Shown: piece by piece, positions 16,829 through 26,277 of the stretch
How positions within the stretch are numbered: position 1 is the stretch's first letter
How the letters are laid out: each line of letters opens with the position of its first letter
Assembly (NCBI GenBank): GCA_002711995.1
Contig: PASN01000008.1
Span: 205,504-269,503, forward strand
DNA: 64,000 nt
Direction: 5' to 3'
DNA from: Halobacteriovoraceae bacterium
GTDB taxonomy: Bacteria > Bdellovibrionota > Bacteriovoracia > Bacteriovoracales > Bacteriovoracaceae
Position numbers and translations under genes: made by a program
Notes under the pieces: generated by a model
Told to the model about the DNA's origin: nothing
The model's database searches: none
Seen by the model: only the letters and a program-made list of their open reading frames with translations

Positions 16829-19540
16829 TTACGCTAGAAGTATTTCTGACTTAATTGGCCTATGAGTTTGTAGCCCTTTTGATTTAAGAACCTCAATTAT
16901 TTCACTTGGCCTTATTGATGAGCCTTGGTCAACCTTGGTTTTAATGAAAAGCCCCTGGCCTTTACAAGGAGAAACCTCATCTATAATGTTCATCTTTTCT
17001 TCAGGAAGTGAAAGTTCGCCTAAGAAGATATCCTCCACTTTTGGCTTGATGTCTTTTTGAATAAAAGACTTCTTCTTTTTATTGTAAGACTTAACAAGAA
17101 TTTGATCTTGTTTCTTGATGTCTTCAACAGTTTGAGAAAGAACTTCTGGGTTATCCACCTTTATAAAGTAAGTGAACTCTTTAACCGAATCCTGAATAGA
17201 AGGAACCTTGCCCACAACCTCTTCGATAGAGTTGAACAAAATGCCTTTTTCCGAATGCGCCTGAAGTCTATTTAGAATCTCTTCAGGGTTTTCCCACTGC
17301 TCAGGAACTCTGACGTCAAAAAACTCTCTCAGAGAGCTAATGCCTAAAGTCAGAGCCGGGCCAAAAGAAATAAGAGGTCTAGATTTGTACCCTTCAGAGT
17401 GAAGGATCTCAATGTCCGCCCTCTTAAAGATTCTTGCAACAATCTTTTGAGTGTCCAAGTGACTGATAAAGCTTAGAGGACCAATTTTAGAAAACTCAAT
17501 TCTATACTTGTGGCCAACGTTTTGTCCTCTTTTTTCGCGAAGCTCAACAATCTTCTTTCGCTCTTTAGGTGGCTCGTATGGAAGGTCTTCAACAGCATTC
17601 ATTGAGCCCAAGTAATCTCTTCTTTCTTCAACCATTTCTTTAAGGTCACACTCAACGCCACAGTGGTAACAAACGATTCTTTTCTTATCCACATCAAAGG
17701 TCTTCTCAAGCGCCTCAAGGTTAGTGTGGTGAACAATCATCCCAGCAACTTTGCCACAAGGAGGAGAAAGTCTATTTTTAGTTGCCTTCTTCCACTCTCT
17801 TTCCAAGAACTTGTCTTCAAGACCGACATCAATATGATCCCAAGGAAGCCTTGATTTAACAGGAATAGTTCCAAGCATGTATTGAGGGTCAATCCCAGAC
17901 TCTTCTAGAGCTTCCATCCACTTTTCATGCTCGAAAGTTTCGTCCCAACCATCAAAACGACAGCCTTTTGTCCATGCGCTGTAAATCATGTTTCCAACTC
18001 TTCTATCCCCTCTGGAAACAATGCCTTCAAGGTGAGAGATTTTAGAGAAGTGCTTTCTAAAAGAGAGTCCGTACTTTACAGCGTAATCCTTCAGAAGGTT
18101 TTGCTTTCTAATAATTTCTTCAAGAGTGATCATGCTTGACCACTGAAATGGAGTGTGTGGTTTAGGCACAAATGAAGATGCGGAAATAGTGATGTTTGGA
18201 TTTTTGACTCCACACTCTCTTTGAGCAACTTGTCTGGCCTTCATCCCTGTTTCCATGATGGCTATGACATCTTCATCCTCTTCAGTTGGAAGGCCAATCA
18301 TGAAATAAAGCTTCATTTTCTTCCAACCTCTGCTAAAGACTTCTCTAGCAGTGTTCATCATATCTTGTTCAGAAACGTTTTTATTTATAACCTTTCTCAT
18401 CCTTTCACTACCCGCTTCGGGAGCAAAAGTAAGGGAGGTGTTTCTCACTTCAGCAAGTTTGTCTAAAACCCTATTATCAAGTCCGTACGCTCTTAGAGAG
18501 CTGATTCCCAGAGTTGACCTGTCTTTAGAAAGTTTGTCCAAAAGGTCCACTACAAGAGGTGTTACAGCGGAATAGTCCGCAGTGGAAAGACAAGTCAAAC
18601 TGGCCTCGTCGAATCCACCATTTTTTATGCCATCCAAAACGAGATTCATAACATCAACAGGCTTCCTCTCTCTAACTGGACGATAGATCATGCCGGCCTG
18701 GCAAAATCTACAACCTTCAGTGCACCCTCTGCTCAACTCAACTGAAAACCTATCAAAGATTGCAGTCATGTGAGGTATTGGGGATTTGGTTGGAAATGGG
18801 TAGTCCTTGAGACTATCCACAAAATATCTTTTTACTCTAGTTGCAATTTCTCCATCAAACTCAGGCTTAGGACCTGTTACGACTTCTAATTTGCTGTCTT
18901 CATCGATTTCAGTCTCATAGAAGCTTGGAACATAGATGCCTTCCCACTTTGCAAGCTCAAAGAGGATGTGATCTCTTTTAAGTCCAGCTCTTCTTGCTTC
19001 ACCTATGAAATGAACGATTCGAGAGAAAATTTTCTCGCCATCTCCAATCAGAACGAAATCCAAGAATGGAGCGATAGGCTCAGGGTGAGTTGCACATGGG
19101 CCACCGGCAATTACAAATGGCTCTTCTTCTTTTCTATCTTTTTGCCACACGCTTATTCCACCAAGGTCAAGCATGTTCAAGATATTGGTGTAGCTCATCT
19201 CATATTGAAGAGAAAAACCAACAACATCAAAGTCTTTCAAAGGCTTAAAGTTTTCAAGAGAAACAAGTGGAAGCTCACGCTCTCTAAGCTTTTCTTCCAT
19301 GTCGACCCATGGAGCAAAACATCTCTCGGCGCATAGGCCTTCATGCTTGTTTACTTCTTCATATAAAATTTTAAAGCCAAGGTGGCTCATACCTATTTCG
19401 TAAACATCTGGAAAACATAAGGCAGCACGCCCAATCATTGAGTCCCAATCTTTTTGAAGAATGAAGTGTTCTCCTCCAATATATCGTGCTGGTTTTTGTA
19501 GATCGTCTAAAAAGGACGCGTAGGGATTTTTTCTTTTCAT
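16829..19540 (-). CDS. TIGR03960-type radical SAM protein fused to a DUF2344 domain
   Basis: A 903-residue protein. The N-terminal third is a B12-binding-like domain (FPDVYEIGMSHLGFKILYE). It is followed by a radical SAM domain with the iron-sulfur motif GCTEGCRFCQAG (about residues 273-284). A Cys-containing linker (CYHCGVECDL) comes next, and from about residue 690 a DUF2344 domain (YRIEFSKIGPLSFISHLDTQK). The two domains occur in this fused form in several Deltaproteobacteria-like lineages, often near ribonuclease G; the substrate is unknown. No rng gene is adjacent here. Length is normal for the fusion. Confidence 0.88.
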   Translation of the reverse strand: MKRKNPYASFLDDLQKPARYIGGEHFILQKDWDSMIGRAALCFPDVYEIGMSHLGFKILYEEVNKHEGLCAERCFAPWVDMEEKLRERELPLVSLENFKPLKDFDVVGFSLQYEMSYTNILNMLDLGGISVWQKDRKEEEPFVIAGGPCATHPEPIAPFLDFVLIGDGEKIFSRIVHFIGEARRAGLKRDHILFELAKWEGIYVPSFYETEIDEDSKLEVVTGPKPEFDGEIATRVKRYFVDSLKDYPFPTKSPIPHMTAIFDRFSVELSRGCTEGCRFCQAGMIYRPVRERKPVDVMNLVLDGIKNGGFDEASLTCLSTADYSAVTPLVVDLLDKLSKDRSTLGISSLRAYGLDNRVLDKLAEVRNTSLTFAPEAGSERMRKVINKNVSEQDMMNTAREVFSRGWKKMKLYFMIGLPTEEDEDVIAIMETGMKARQVAQRECGVKNPNITISASSFVPKPHTPFQWSSMITLEEIIRKQNLLKDYAVKYGLSFRKHFSKISHLEGIVSRGDRRVGNMIYSAWTKGCRFDGWDETFEHEKWMEALEESGIDPQYMLGTIPVKSRLPWDHIDVGLEDKFLEREWKKATKNRLSPPCGKVAGMIVHHTNLEALEKTFDVDKKRIVCYHCGVECDLKEMVEERRDYLGSMNAVEDLPYEPPKERKKIVELREKRGQNVGHKYRIEFSKIGPLSFISHLDTQKIVARIFKRADIEILHSEGYKSRPLISFGPALTLGISSLREFFDVRVPEQWENPEEILNRLQAHSEKGILFNSIEEVVGKVPSIQDSVKEFTYFIKVDNPEVLSQTVEDIKKQDQILVKSYNKKKKSFIQKDIKPKVEDIFLGELSLPEEKMNIIDEVSPCKGQGLFIKTKVDQGSSIRPSEIIEVLKSKGLQTHRPIKSEILLA

Positions 19541-19687
19541 TTTGAAAATACCTTTAGTGTTTGTTTACCATTGAGGTTAATGGGAGGGAGTCTAACCCTC
19601 TTTTTTCGAAGAGTTTTAACAACTCTTGTCATTTTTGGCCATCAATTAATAAATTTGAGTGTAATGAGTGGAAATAATTACAAAAGC

Positions 19688-20788
19688 TTAGAAGCCAGAA
19701 GCGATAGAAATCACGTATCTTCTATCTTCTTTTTCCCGGTAAGCGTCAGACTCTCTCGAGCTTTCAATAGCATAGGTGGTTAAATCAAAAATGAATCTTT
19801 TATTTCTAACCCCAACTCCCCCAGAGCCCCAGCCATCTCCAGCGCCAAGCCTCACAAAAAAGGTTCTCGCCCAATCAAACTCCATACCAAATAGAAGTTT
19901 TCTCTTCATCCCCACATTTTCATAATAGTTGCCCACATCTTTATAGTTGGCCTCAATATGAAGTCGCGCATTCCTTGCTGTATAAGGAGTTAGAGAGAAA
20001 CCGACATCTGTCGTTTGAGGAATCTTATCCGGAGCCCCACCCAACTCAGCATCATACCAGTCAGAGCCAGATGAGTTTCTGTAAACGACTGAAAAGGTCG
20101 GCAGCATAAATATAGGCAGAGTTATTCGAGTGCCGGCCACAAGATAAGTCATAGAACCCTTTCTATAATCAACCTCTTCATCGATTGTGGTTGGGTCTGT
20201 AGGAGCAAAATCCTTTTGAATTTGTTTTCTTGTAAGATAGGTTCCAGAAATACCAAATTTAACAACACCGCCAAAGAGGGACAAGTTCAATGCCACAACC
20301 GGGCCCCAGTCAGTTCTCTCTGCCAATTCAAAATCACTGGTGGAGCTTTCCAGTCGCCCCCTGTTTTGTTTTGAATAAACCCAGCCAAGTGTTAGGCCTC
20401 TAAATGTTATATTGGGAAATAAGGCCACTCTTGCGTGGGACGTGTTGCCAGGATCCTCGGCCATTAACTCTCTAAGGCCATCCGCCTTAAAGGCCTTTGT
20501 GTAATTGGTCATGGAATCAAAAAAGCTCCCCTGTCCACCGGTCACATCGAGGTAACCGTTGTTAGTTTCCAAGTGAATATTTGTAAGGTGGAATTGAACT
20601 CCTCTCACAGTTCCAAGACCTGCTGGGTTGTAAAATGCTGACCACGAATCATCAACCTTGTTCATATAAGCATTCCCCATGGCCAATGCCCTGGAAGATG
20701 TCATCAGTTCTGGATAGGCAGCATCCTCAAACTCGAGAATTGCCCAGCTCAATTGTGAAAAAATCAATGTTAATAAAATTAGTTTCAT
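19688..20788 (-). CDS. PorV/UPF0164-like outer-membrane protein
   Basis: A 366-residue beta-barrel candidate. I place the start at 20788 (MKLILLTLIFSQLSWA), which gives a proper signal peptide and has AAGG upstream; an in-frame start at 20851 adds 21 residues before it. The mature N-terminus ALAMGNAYMNKVDDSWSAFYNPAGL carries the NPAGL motif shared by FadL, PorV and UPF0164 barrels. Alternating beta strands continue to the C-terminus, which ends in ...VISIASGF, a typical barrel end. Ligand unknown. It lies just downstream of another putative barrel or lipoprotein gene on the same strand. Confidence 0.8.
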   Translation of the reverse strand: MKLILLTLIFSQLSWAILEFEDAAYPELMTSSRALAMGNAYMNKVDDSWSAFYNPAGLGTVRGVQFHLTNIHLETNNGYLDVTGGQGSFFDSMTNYTKAFKADGLRELMAEDPGNTSHARVALFPNITFRGLTLGWVYSKQNRGRLESSTSDFELAERTDWGPVVALNLSLFGGVVKFGISGTYLTRKQIQKDFAPTDPTTIDEEVDYRKGSMTYLVAGTRITLPIFMLPTFSVVYRNSSGSDWYDAELGGAPDKIPQTTDVGFSLTPYTARNARLHIEANYKDVGNYYENVGMKRKLLFGMEFDWARTFFVRLGAGDGWGSGGVGVRNKRFIFDLTTYAIESSRESDAYREKEDRRYVISIASGF

Positions 20789-20866
20789 TCGTGAAAAACC
20801 TTCTATTCCCTGACTAAATTTTAACATGCATAGAGCTACAACTCTTTGCAAGGGCAGAAGTTTCCT

Positions 20867-21580
20867 TTAAAAACCAGCACTCAGAGCATATCCAAACGAG
20901 GTGTAATTCTTAGTTTCAGTGTTTGACCAAGTGATCCTTTGAAAGGCAAGCTCTAGTTTTAATTTGAAATTGGCCCCTCCAAGCTCCATACCACCCTGGA
21001 GTCCCAAAATATTATCGGCCGCGTAGTCAAATTCATCGGAATTAAAACTTGGAGTGGCATTTTCAACAGTTCCCTGAATTCGGTAGCTTGTAAGTGAAAC
21101 ACTGTCATATAGAAGCAGCCAAGAATTTGGTCTATAGCCATGAATTATTGAGAAATCCTGAGCGTCAGACTTAAGCTTTACATCATAGGTGCCTTCAAAG
21201 CTGTCTCTTTCAGCTCCCATGGCCAACGTGAAAGCCACCTTATGTCCGGATGCCTGAGCCTTGGAAGGATCCCCCACTACCTGAACTTTGATTCCTAAAA
21301 GGCTCGTGGACTGCTCGGGAATCCTTATAAATATGTCTGCGGTCCTTGCGACTCCCAACCCTAGGACAAGTTCACGGTTCATGATCTTGCCCATCTTTAA
21401 GGGATTGTCTGTTCTGCTCCCCACAAAATCTAAAAGCCCCTCACTTACACCAGTTTGCTTGTACTCCATATTCAACCCATACCCTATCGCCTCAGGCGAA
21501 ATCATTCGGTTAATTGGGGCCTTAATCCTTTGGGCACATGAGCTCATTAACAATAGTATAAGTGGGATTATTAAATTCAT
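20867..21580 (-). CDS. Putative outer-membrane lipoprotein, beta-rich
   Basis: A 237-residue protein. Start at 21580 (MNLIIPLILLLMSSCAQ) gives a lipobox MSSC with Cys15; a start three codons earlier is also possible. The mature part is beta-rich and ends with FGYALSAGF, resembling a beta-barrel terminal strand. It is about 80 bases upstream of the PorV-like gene on the same strand, so both may make outer-membrane components. No family recognised. Confidence 0.72.
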   Translation of the reverse strand: MNLIIPLILLLMSSCAQRIKAPINRMISPEAIGYGLNMEYKQTGVSEGLLDFVGSRTDNPLKMGKIMNRELVLGLGVARTADIFIRIPEQSTSLLGIKVQVVGDPSKAQASGHKVAFTLAMGAERDSFEGTYDVKLKSDAQDFSIIHGYRPNSWLLLYDSVSLTSYRIQGTVENATPSFNSDEFDYAADNILGLQGGMELGGANFKLKLELAFQRITWSNTETKNYTSFGYALSAGF

Positions 21581-21723
21581 CCCAATCATATTATCAATAA
21601 TTTAAACAACTTATAGCTAGGGGAAATTATGGCCTAAGCTTTTCTGCCAATAATTCCTGCCATTTGATTGAAGTTCGAGAACTTTTGATCCCTAGAAAAG
21701 CAGTTGAAAAATGCCATTAATGC

Positions 21724-21762
21724 CTTAAATACTGGGAAAAATAGCTTAAATACTTAAACATT
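21724..21762 (+). repeat. Short direct repeats upstream of the repeat lipoprotein
   Basis: CTTAAATACT occurs at 21724-21733 and again at 21745-21754, spaced by exactly 21 bases (two DNA turns). A degraded third copy, CTTAAACATT, follows at 21753-21762. The position 50-90 bases before the ATG fits an activator site, but no promoter is certain. Confidence 0.45.
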
Positions 21763-21809
21763 ACGCTTTCTTAAGCCGATTAGAAGTTAAAATAAAGCAT
21801 TGGAAGCTT

Positions 21810-24800
21810 ATGAAATCACTACTACTTACCATTCTTGCAATCCTTCTATCTGGCTGTTTTGAAGAAACAATTGAAGATCCAGGTGGTCTCTTTGCAGAAC
21901 ATAAATCAGCTGAGGATTCACTAACGATCTCTCTTCCATCCGATGCGACTTACGTGGACACTGAAGAGTTGGTTTTTTATGTTGAGCACCCATTTGTGCT
22001 TACAGTTACAGGCACTCCGAGACTTTCTTTAAATATTGGTGGAACCACCAGATACGCAGATTACTCAGCGGGTAGTGGAACCAAGAGATTGCAATTTGTA
22101 TACACCGTTCAAGGAACTGATAACGATGCTGATGGAATTTCATTCGGCTCCAACTCTATAGATTTAAATGGCGGCACAATAACGTTTAATGATGGCACTG
22201 CGGCTCAGAACGCTAGCCTTAGCTTTAGTCCAGGGGACACTTCCGCAATTATAGTGGATAATACAGGGCCTGTTATTTCATCTATAACACCGCCGCTGGA
22301 CAACACCTACATGGTTGACGCAAGCTTGACCTTCTTTGCAACTTTTGACGAAGAAGTTTACGTTACAGGGACGCCTCAGATGCAGGTAAATATAAATGGA
22401 AGCTTGGTCAACGTTGCTTACACAGGCGGCAGTGGAACCACCAGACTGACCTTTAGGCACACCGTCTTGTCGACAGACTTGGATATGGATGGCATCACCA
22501 TCACTCCCCCGCTTCTTTTAAACTCAGGTACGATTAAAGATGAGGCTGGCAATGACGCCACTTTGACCTTTGCTTTGCAAAACTTGCCAAACGTTTATTT
22601 AGACGGAGACATGCCCTACATTGTCTCTGCAATAGATCCGGTTGATAAGACTTATGTCCCTGGAGACACTATTGAGGTTTCATACACTTTCACAGAAGTA
22701 GTAAATGTGACAGGAACTCCCAGAGTAGGAATTGATATTGGTGGCAACGTTCGATACGCGGACTTCCTTTCAGGTAGTGGTAGCGACACACTCGTATTTT
22801 CTCATTCGCTTGTTTCAGGGAATGAAGATGATGATGGCGTTGACGTTGCCGACATCATAGATTTAAATGGTGGAACTATCCAAGATGCCGAAGGAAAGAA
22901 CGCAAATATCATTTTCTACCTTGCAAAAACACCGGGAGCAATTGTGCACGCTCCCCTTCCAACTGTAACTTCAATTGTTATCCCTTCTGCTCCCGCCGAT
23001 GGGTACTTTAATCTTGGCGAAGAGATCTTCTTTACCCTGAACTTCAATGATGAAGTAGACACTACAGGCCTTCCTCAGCTTGTGATGGAACTAACCACAC
23101 TTTCTCCGACCTTAACCTATGTCGACTACAACTCAGGCTCAGGAAGTTCAAGCTTGGTTATGAGGTATGTGGTTCAAACCGGCGATGAGGATCATGACGG
23201 ACTTACACTAAACTCGATGTTAAACCTAAACGGTGGAACAATTCAAAACGCCAACGGTACGAACGCAAACCTGGATATCTCAACAGCTATCGCAGCAATT
23301 GACACTAGCACTTTGTTAGTGGATGCCCTAACTCCGACCGTTGAGTCCATTACTCCTCCCGCGAACGCAACTTATGCAATTGGAGATGCTTTAAACTTTG
23401 CTTTTAATTTCAACGAAACAATCAATGTAACTGGAACGCCCCGAGTGGCCCTGGATATAGGAGGCGCAACAAGGTATGCGACCTACCAGTCTGGAAGTGG
23501 GTCATCGAATTTAACATTCAGGTACACGGTTCAAAACTCTGACCTAGATACTGACGGCATAAGTATTACATCAAATTCGGTAGACCTAAACGGCGGCTCA
23601 CTAATTGACTTGGGTGGCAATGCAGCTGACCTGGATATTTCTTCTGTAAAGCCCAATCTTAGCTCAGTCTTGGTGGACGGCATAAGGCCAACTGTGACGG
23701 GTATTGCAATAACTGCAAGCACCTACACAGAAACACAGGTCATCACTGCGACCGTCACCTATGACGACACTGTTAATATAACTGGCTCTCCAAGAATTCC
23801 AGCAACTTTTGAAACTATGGCCGCAAGCCCAGAGCTTGTTTATCAGGCAGGCTCGGGCAGCAGCACCGTAACTTTTTCATACACAGTAGTAGATGGAGAC
23901 GGCGATCCCAATGGAATAGACTTGAGTGCCATAACTCTTTCAGGAGGAACAATCCAAGATATTAATGGCAATAATGCAAATCTCACTCTTTCCACGACCA
24001 ACTTTCCAAGTGTTTTAGTGGACGCTATAGATCCTACAGCAACATTAACCACGCCGGCGAATGGCTCTTACATAAACGCCTCTACCGACTCAACAACCTT
24101 CGCAATCGCGGGAACATGCGATGATGCCACGGCAACTGTTGACATAAAAATTGATGGAGTTAGCGCCGCAGGGCAAGCAGGAGTATCGTGCGATGGAACA
24201 AATCTTTCAGGCACTTTTAACTCCACAGGACTTTCCGAGGGTGCGAAATCTTTTACAGTAGACATCACCGACACTGTTGGAAATAGCTCTAGCTCAACGG
24301 CAAATACGGTTACTAAAGACACAGTTGCCCCAACATTAGACTCAGTTGCCGCTCCCGCAAATGGAAACTATGCTTTGGCATCCAACATGGACTTCACCGC
24401 AACTTTCTCAGAGAGCGTAACGGTGACAGGAACCCGTTTAAGTTTAACCGTCGGGTCCAGCACTTTATATGCCAATTACAATTCCGGCAGTTCCACATCG
24501 AATATAGTTTATCGCTACACAATTGGTGCATCGGACTACGATGAAGATGGAGTGGTTCTTAACAGTCCTTTGGAATATAACGGTGGTTCAATTACAGACC
24601 TTGCAGGTAATGCATTATCAAGTAATGCCTTCGCCGCTCCGAACACATCACTTATTAATGTTAATGACGGCGAACCTCAGTTTGAATGGTATGACTCCAC
24701 TCCCGCATTAGTAGGTACCTATGATTACGGAGACCCAAATGCGAACACTTCAGAAACCTTTACGGTTAGAAACATTGGAACGGCACCGACCAAGGCAAGC

Positions 24801-25016
24801 TTTCAAATAAATGTGAATAATAATGATGGAGCTGTATTTGTAATTGCGACCGATAACTGTACAGGAAACCTTATAGCAATCAATGACACTTGCGCTGTTA
24901 CAATCGATTATAACGATATCGGGGCACCTGGTTTAAAAACAGGTGACGCAACGGCCGACGATCCAGGCTTTACAGTTAATCCAGGATACACCTTGAACCT
25001 TGAGGGGACACGATGA
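21810..25016 (+). CDS. Large surface lipoprotein with seven SwmB-like repeats
   Basis: A 1068-residue lipoprotein (MKSLLLTILAILLSGCFE, lipobox LSGC, Cys16). It has seven repeats of about 110 residues, starting near 38, 152, 266, 383, 507, 620 and 835, each with a TGTPR-like strand, an SGSG turn, an LNGG(T/S)I strand and an acidic loop of type DxDxDG. The family resembles SwmB/Ig-like repeats of bacterial surface proteins. An Ig-like_3-type domain interrupts near 738-830, and a C-terminal domain (950-1068) resembles the choice-of-anchor or ASPM/SPD-2 type. Likely a long extracellular filament that binds calcium. The stop overlaps the next gene by 4 bases. Confidence 0.85.
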   Translation: MKSLLLTILAILLSGCFEETIEDPGGLFAEHKSAEDSLTISLPSDATYVDTEELVFYVEHPFVLTVTGTPRLSLNIGGTTRYADYSAGSGTKRLQFVYTVQGTDNDADGISFGSNSIDLNGGTITFNDGTAAQNASLSFSPGDTSAIIVDNTGPVISSITPPLDNTYMVDASLTFFATFDEEVYVTGTPQMQVNINGSLVNVAYTGGSGTTRLTFRHTVLSTDLDMDGITITPPLLLNSGTIKDEAGNDATLTFALQNLPNVYLDGDMPYIVSAIDPVDKTYVPGDTIEVSYTFTEVVNVTGTPRVGIDIGGNVRYADFLSGSGSDTLVFSHSLVSGNEDDDGVDVADIIDLNGGTIQDAEGKNANIIFYLAKTPGAIVHAPLPTVTSIVIPSAPADGYFNLGEEIFFTLNFNDEVDTTGLPQLVMELTTLSPTLTYVDYNSGSGSSSLVMRYVVQTGDEDHDGLTLNSMLNLNGGTIQNANGTNANLDISTAIAAIDTSTLLVDALTPTVESITPPANATYAIGDALNFAFNFNETINVTGTPRVALDIGGATRYATYQSGSGSSNLTFRYTVQNSDLDTDGISITSNSVDLNGGSLIDLGGNAADLDISSVKPNLSSVLVDGIRPTVTGIAITASTYTETQVITATVTYDDTVNITGSPRIPATFETMAASPELVYQAGSGSSTVTFSYTVVDGDGDPNGIDLSAITLSGGTIQDINGNNANLTLSTTNFPSVLVDAIDPTATLTTPANGSYINASTDSTTFAIAGTCDDATATVDIKIDGVSAAGQAGVSCDGTNLSGTFNSTGLSEGAKSFTVDITDTVGNSSSSTANTVTKDTVAPTLDSVAAPANGNYALASNMDFTATFSESVTVTGTRLSLTVGSSTLYANYNSGSSTSNIVYRYTIGASDYDEDGVVLNSPLEYNGGSITDLAGNALSSNAFAAPNTSLINVNDGEPQFEWYDSTPALVGTYDYGDPNANTSETFTVRNIGTAPTKASFQINVNNNDGAVFVIATDNCTGNLIAINDTCAVTIDYNDIGAPGLKTGDATADDPGFTVNPGYTLNLEGTR

Positions 25017-25792
25017 AATATTTTATAATTACTCTTGCGCTTACTTTTACTAGCTTCGCTCAAACGAGTTTAGAAGAGTGCGCCGTTCTGGCCCAATACC
25101 ACGGCCATGCGACAATGTCTCAAAAGGTTCCTAAAGAGTGTTACGAAATAATAAAGGGATTGAATGCAAGTATGCAGAAGACTGCCAAGCACACCATCGC
25201 TGGACATAAAAACTTACTCTACATTGAGTCTGAAGGACTCCTCAAACTAATTTCCGGAAATAAAACTTTACTTGAGAACGTCAAGGCGATTGACGCCGCT
25301 CCCTCGGATGATCTGATTTTTGTTCTCAATGAAAAAGAAACAGAACTTGAAGTTCTATCATTTCCGGTGAGCTTTGGCGGAAACCTGGCGCCAAGAAGAA
25401 GACTTGTTACAAATGAACTCGAAGGAGCTTCCGGCCTAAAGGCCGACACGAAGAACAAAGAGCTATATGTTTTTAATAAAAATCAATCCTGGATAAAGGT
25501 GTTCAATCAAAACGCTGATCCAAATGGCAAGAGGGCTGAGAACTCCAACAAGCTCTTAAGATTGATTACAGGAGTCTCTCCACTTGACTTGGAGATCATC
25601 GACACAGAACTCTACATCCTAACTGATCGTGAAATTATTGTAGTGGAAAAAAATCATGAAGGCGAAGCTGACTCTCTAAGGTCGAAGGACATCACTGAGT
25701 ACGGTTTCCCAAAAGATATTCAATACAATAAAAGCGAGGAAACCTTAGAGCTGATAAACAATACAGGAGAACTTTTTAAAATTTCCCTTTAG
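25013..25792 (+). CDS. Secreted beta-propeller-like protein of unknown function
   Basis: A 259-residue protein with signal peptide MKYFIITLALTFTSFAQ. It begins in an ATGA overlap with the repeat-lipoprotein gene, so it is co-translated and probably works with it. Repeated blade-like segments (LLYIESEGLLKLI, DLIFVLNEKETELEVLSF, KELYVFNKNQSWIKVF, ELYILTDREIIVVE) suggest a six-bladed propeller. Two Cys lie near the N-terminus. Its stop codon interlocks with that of msrC on the other strand (TTAG). Confidence 0.75.
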   Translation: MKYFIITLALTFTSFAQTSLEECAVLAQYHGHATMSQKVPKECYEIIKGLNASMQKTAKHTIAGHKNLLYIESEGLLKLISGNKTLLENVKAIDAAPSDDLIFVLNEKETELEVLSFPVSFGGNLAPRRRLVTNELEGASGLKADTKNKELYVFNKNQSWIKVFNQNADPNGKRAENSNKLLRLITGVSPLDLEIIDTELYILTDREIIVVEKNHEGEADSLRSKDITEYGFPKDIQYNKSEETLELINNTGELFKISL

Positions 25793-26244
25793 AACAGCTT
25801 TGCCATCTCTTCACAAATTCGTTCTAGATACTTTTTGTCCTCATTATCAAAGGTGCCTTTTTTATCATCATCAATATCAAGGACGGCCATAACCTTTCCA
25901 TCCTTAATGATAGGAACAACAATCTCTGACTGTGAAAGCGGAGAGCAAGAGATATGTCCAGGAAAATCATGAACATCCTTAACAACCAAAGTTTTTGCTT
26001 CCTTCCAGGAGCTTCCACAAACACCTTTGCCGTAGTCAATTCTTCCACAGGCAAGTGGTCCTTGGTACGGCCCAACTATTAACTGATTGGAGTCTTTGTC
26101 CACTAGATAAAATCCAACCCAGAAAAAGCCCAAGTATTCTTTTATCACGGCCGCAGTGTTGGAGAGGTTGGCCATTAGGTTACTCTCCTCCATGTACAAG
26201 GAATCTAAAATTTTAATGATTGTTTTGTAGCGATCAGCTTTCAT
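25789..26244 (-). CDS. msrC: Free methionine-(R)-sulfoxide reductase, GAF-domain type
   Basis: A 151-residue single-GAF-domain enzyme (fRMsr) that reduces free methionine-R-sulfoxide in the cytoplasm. The three conserved cysteines are visible in LACGRIDYG, KGVCGSSW and HISCSPLSQSEIVVP. Length is normal. The ATG at 26242-26244 is preceded at optimal spacing by GGAGG, which is the 3' arm of the leucine dehydrogenase terminator. Synthesis may therefore depend on read-through and hairpin opening. Confidence 0.92.
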   Translation of the reverse strand: MKADRYKTIIKILDSLYMEESNLMANLSNTAAVIKEYLGFFWVGFYLVDKDSNQLIVGPYQGPLACGRIDYGKGVCGSSWKEAKTLVVKDVHDFPGHISCSPLSQSEIVVPIIKDGKVMAVLDIDDDKKGTFDNEDKKYLERICEEMAKLF

Positions 26245-26267
26245 AAAAAAGCCTCCTTTCGGAGGCT
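26245..26267 (-). terminator. GAAA-loop terminator of leucine dehydrogenase, containing the msrC RBS
   Basis: On the minus strand AGCCTCC-GAAA-GGAGGCT is followed by a run of T up to the msrC ATG at 26244. The stem is 7 bp with a GNRA tetraloop. The GGAGG of the 3' arm is also the Shine-Dalgarno sequence of msrC, 7 bases from its ATG. Confidence 0.85.
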
Positions 26268-26277
26268 TTATAGCATC

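Noticed and set aside
23531..24322. Several antisense open frames inside the repeat lipoprotein gene
   Set aside because: They mirror the repeated coding strand, differ in length between repeats and lack ribosome-binding sites.
21810..25016. CRISPR array, suggested by the periodic pattern of the repeat region
   Set aside because: The repeat unit is about 330 bases, diverged and in frame; it is a protein repeat.
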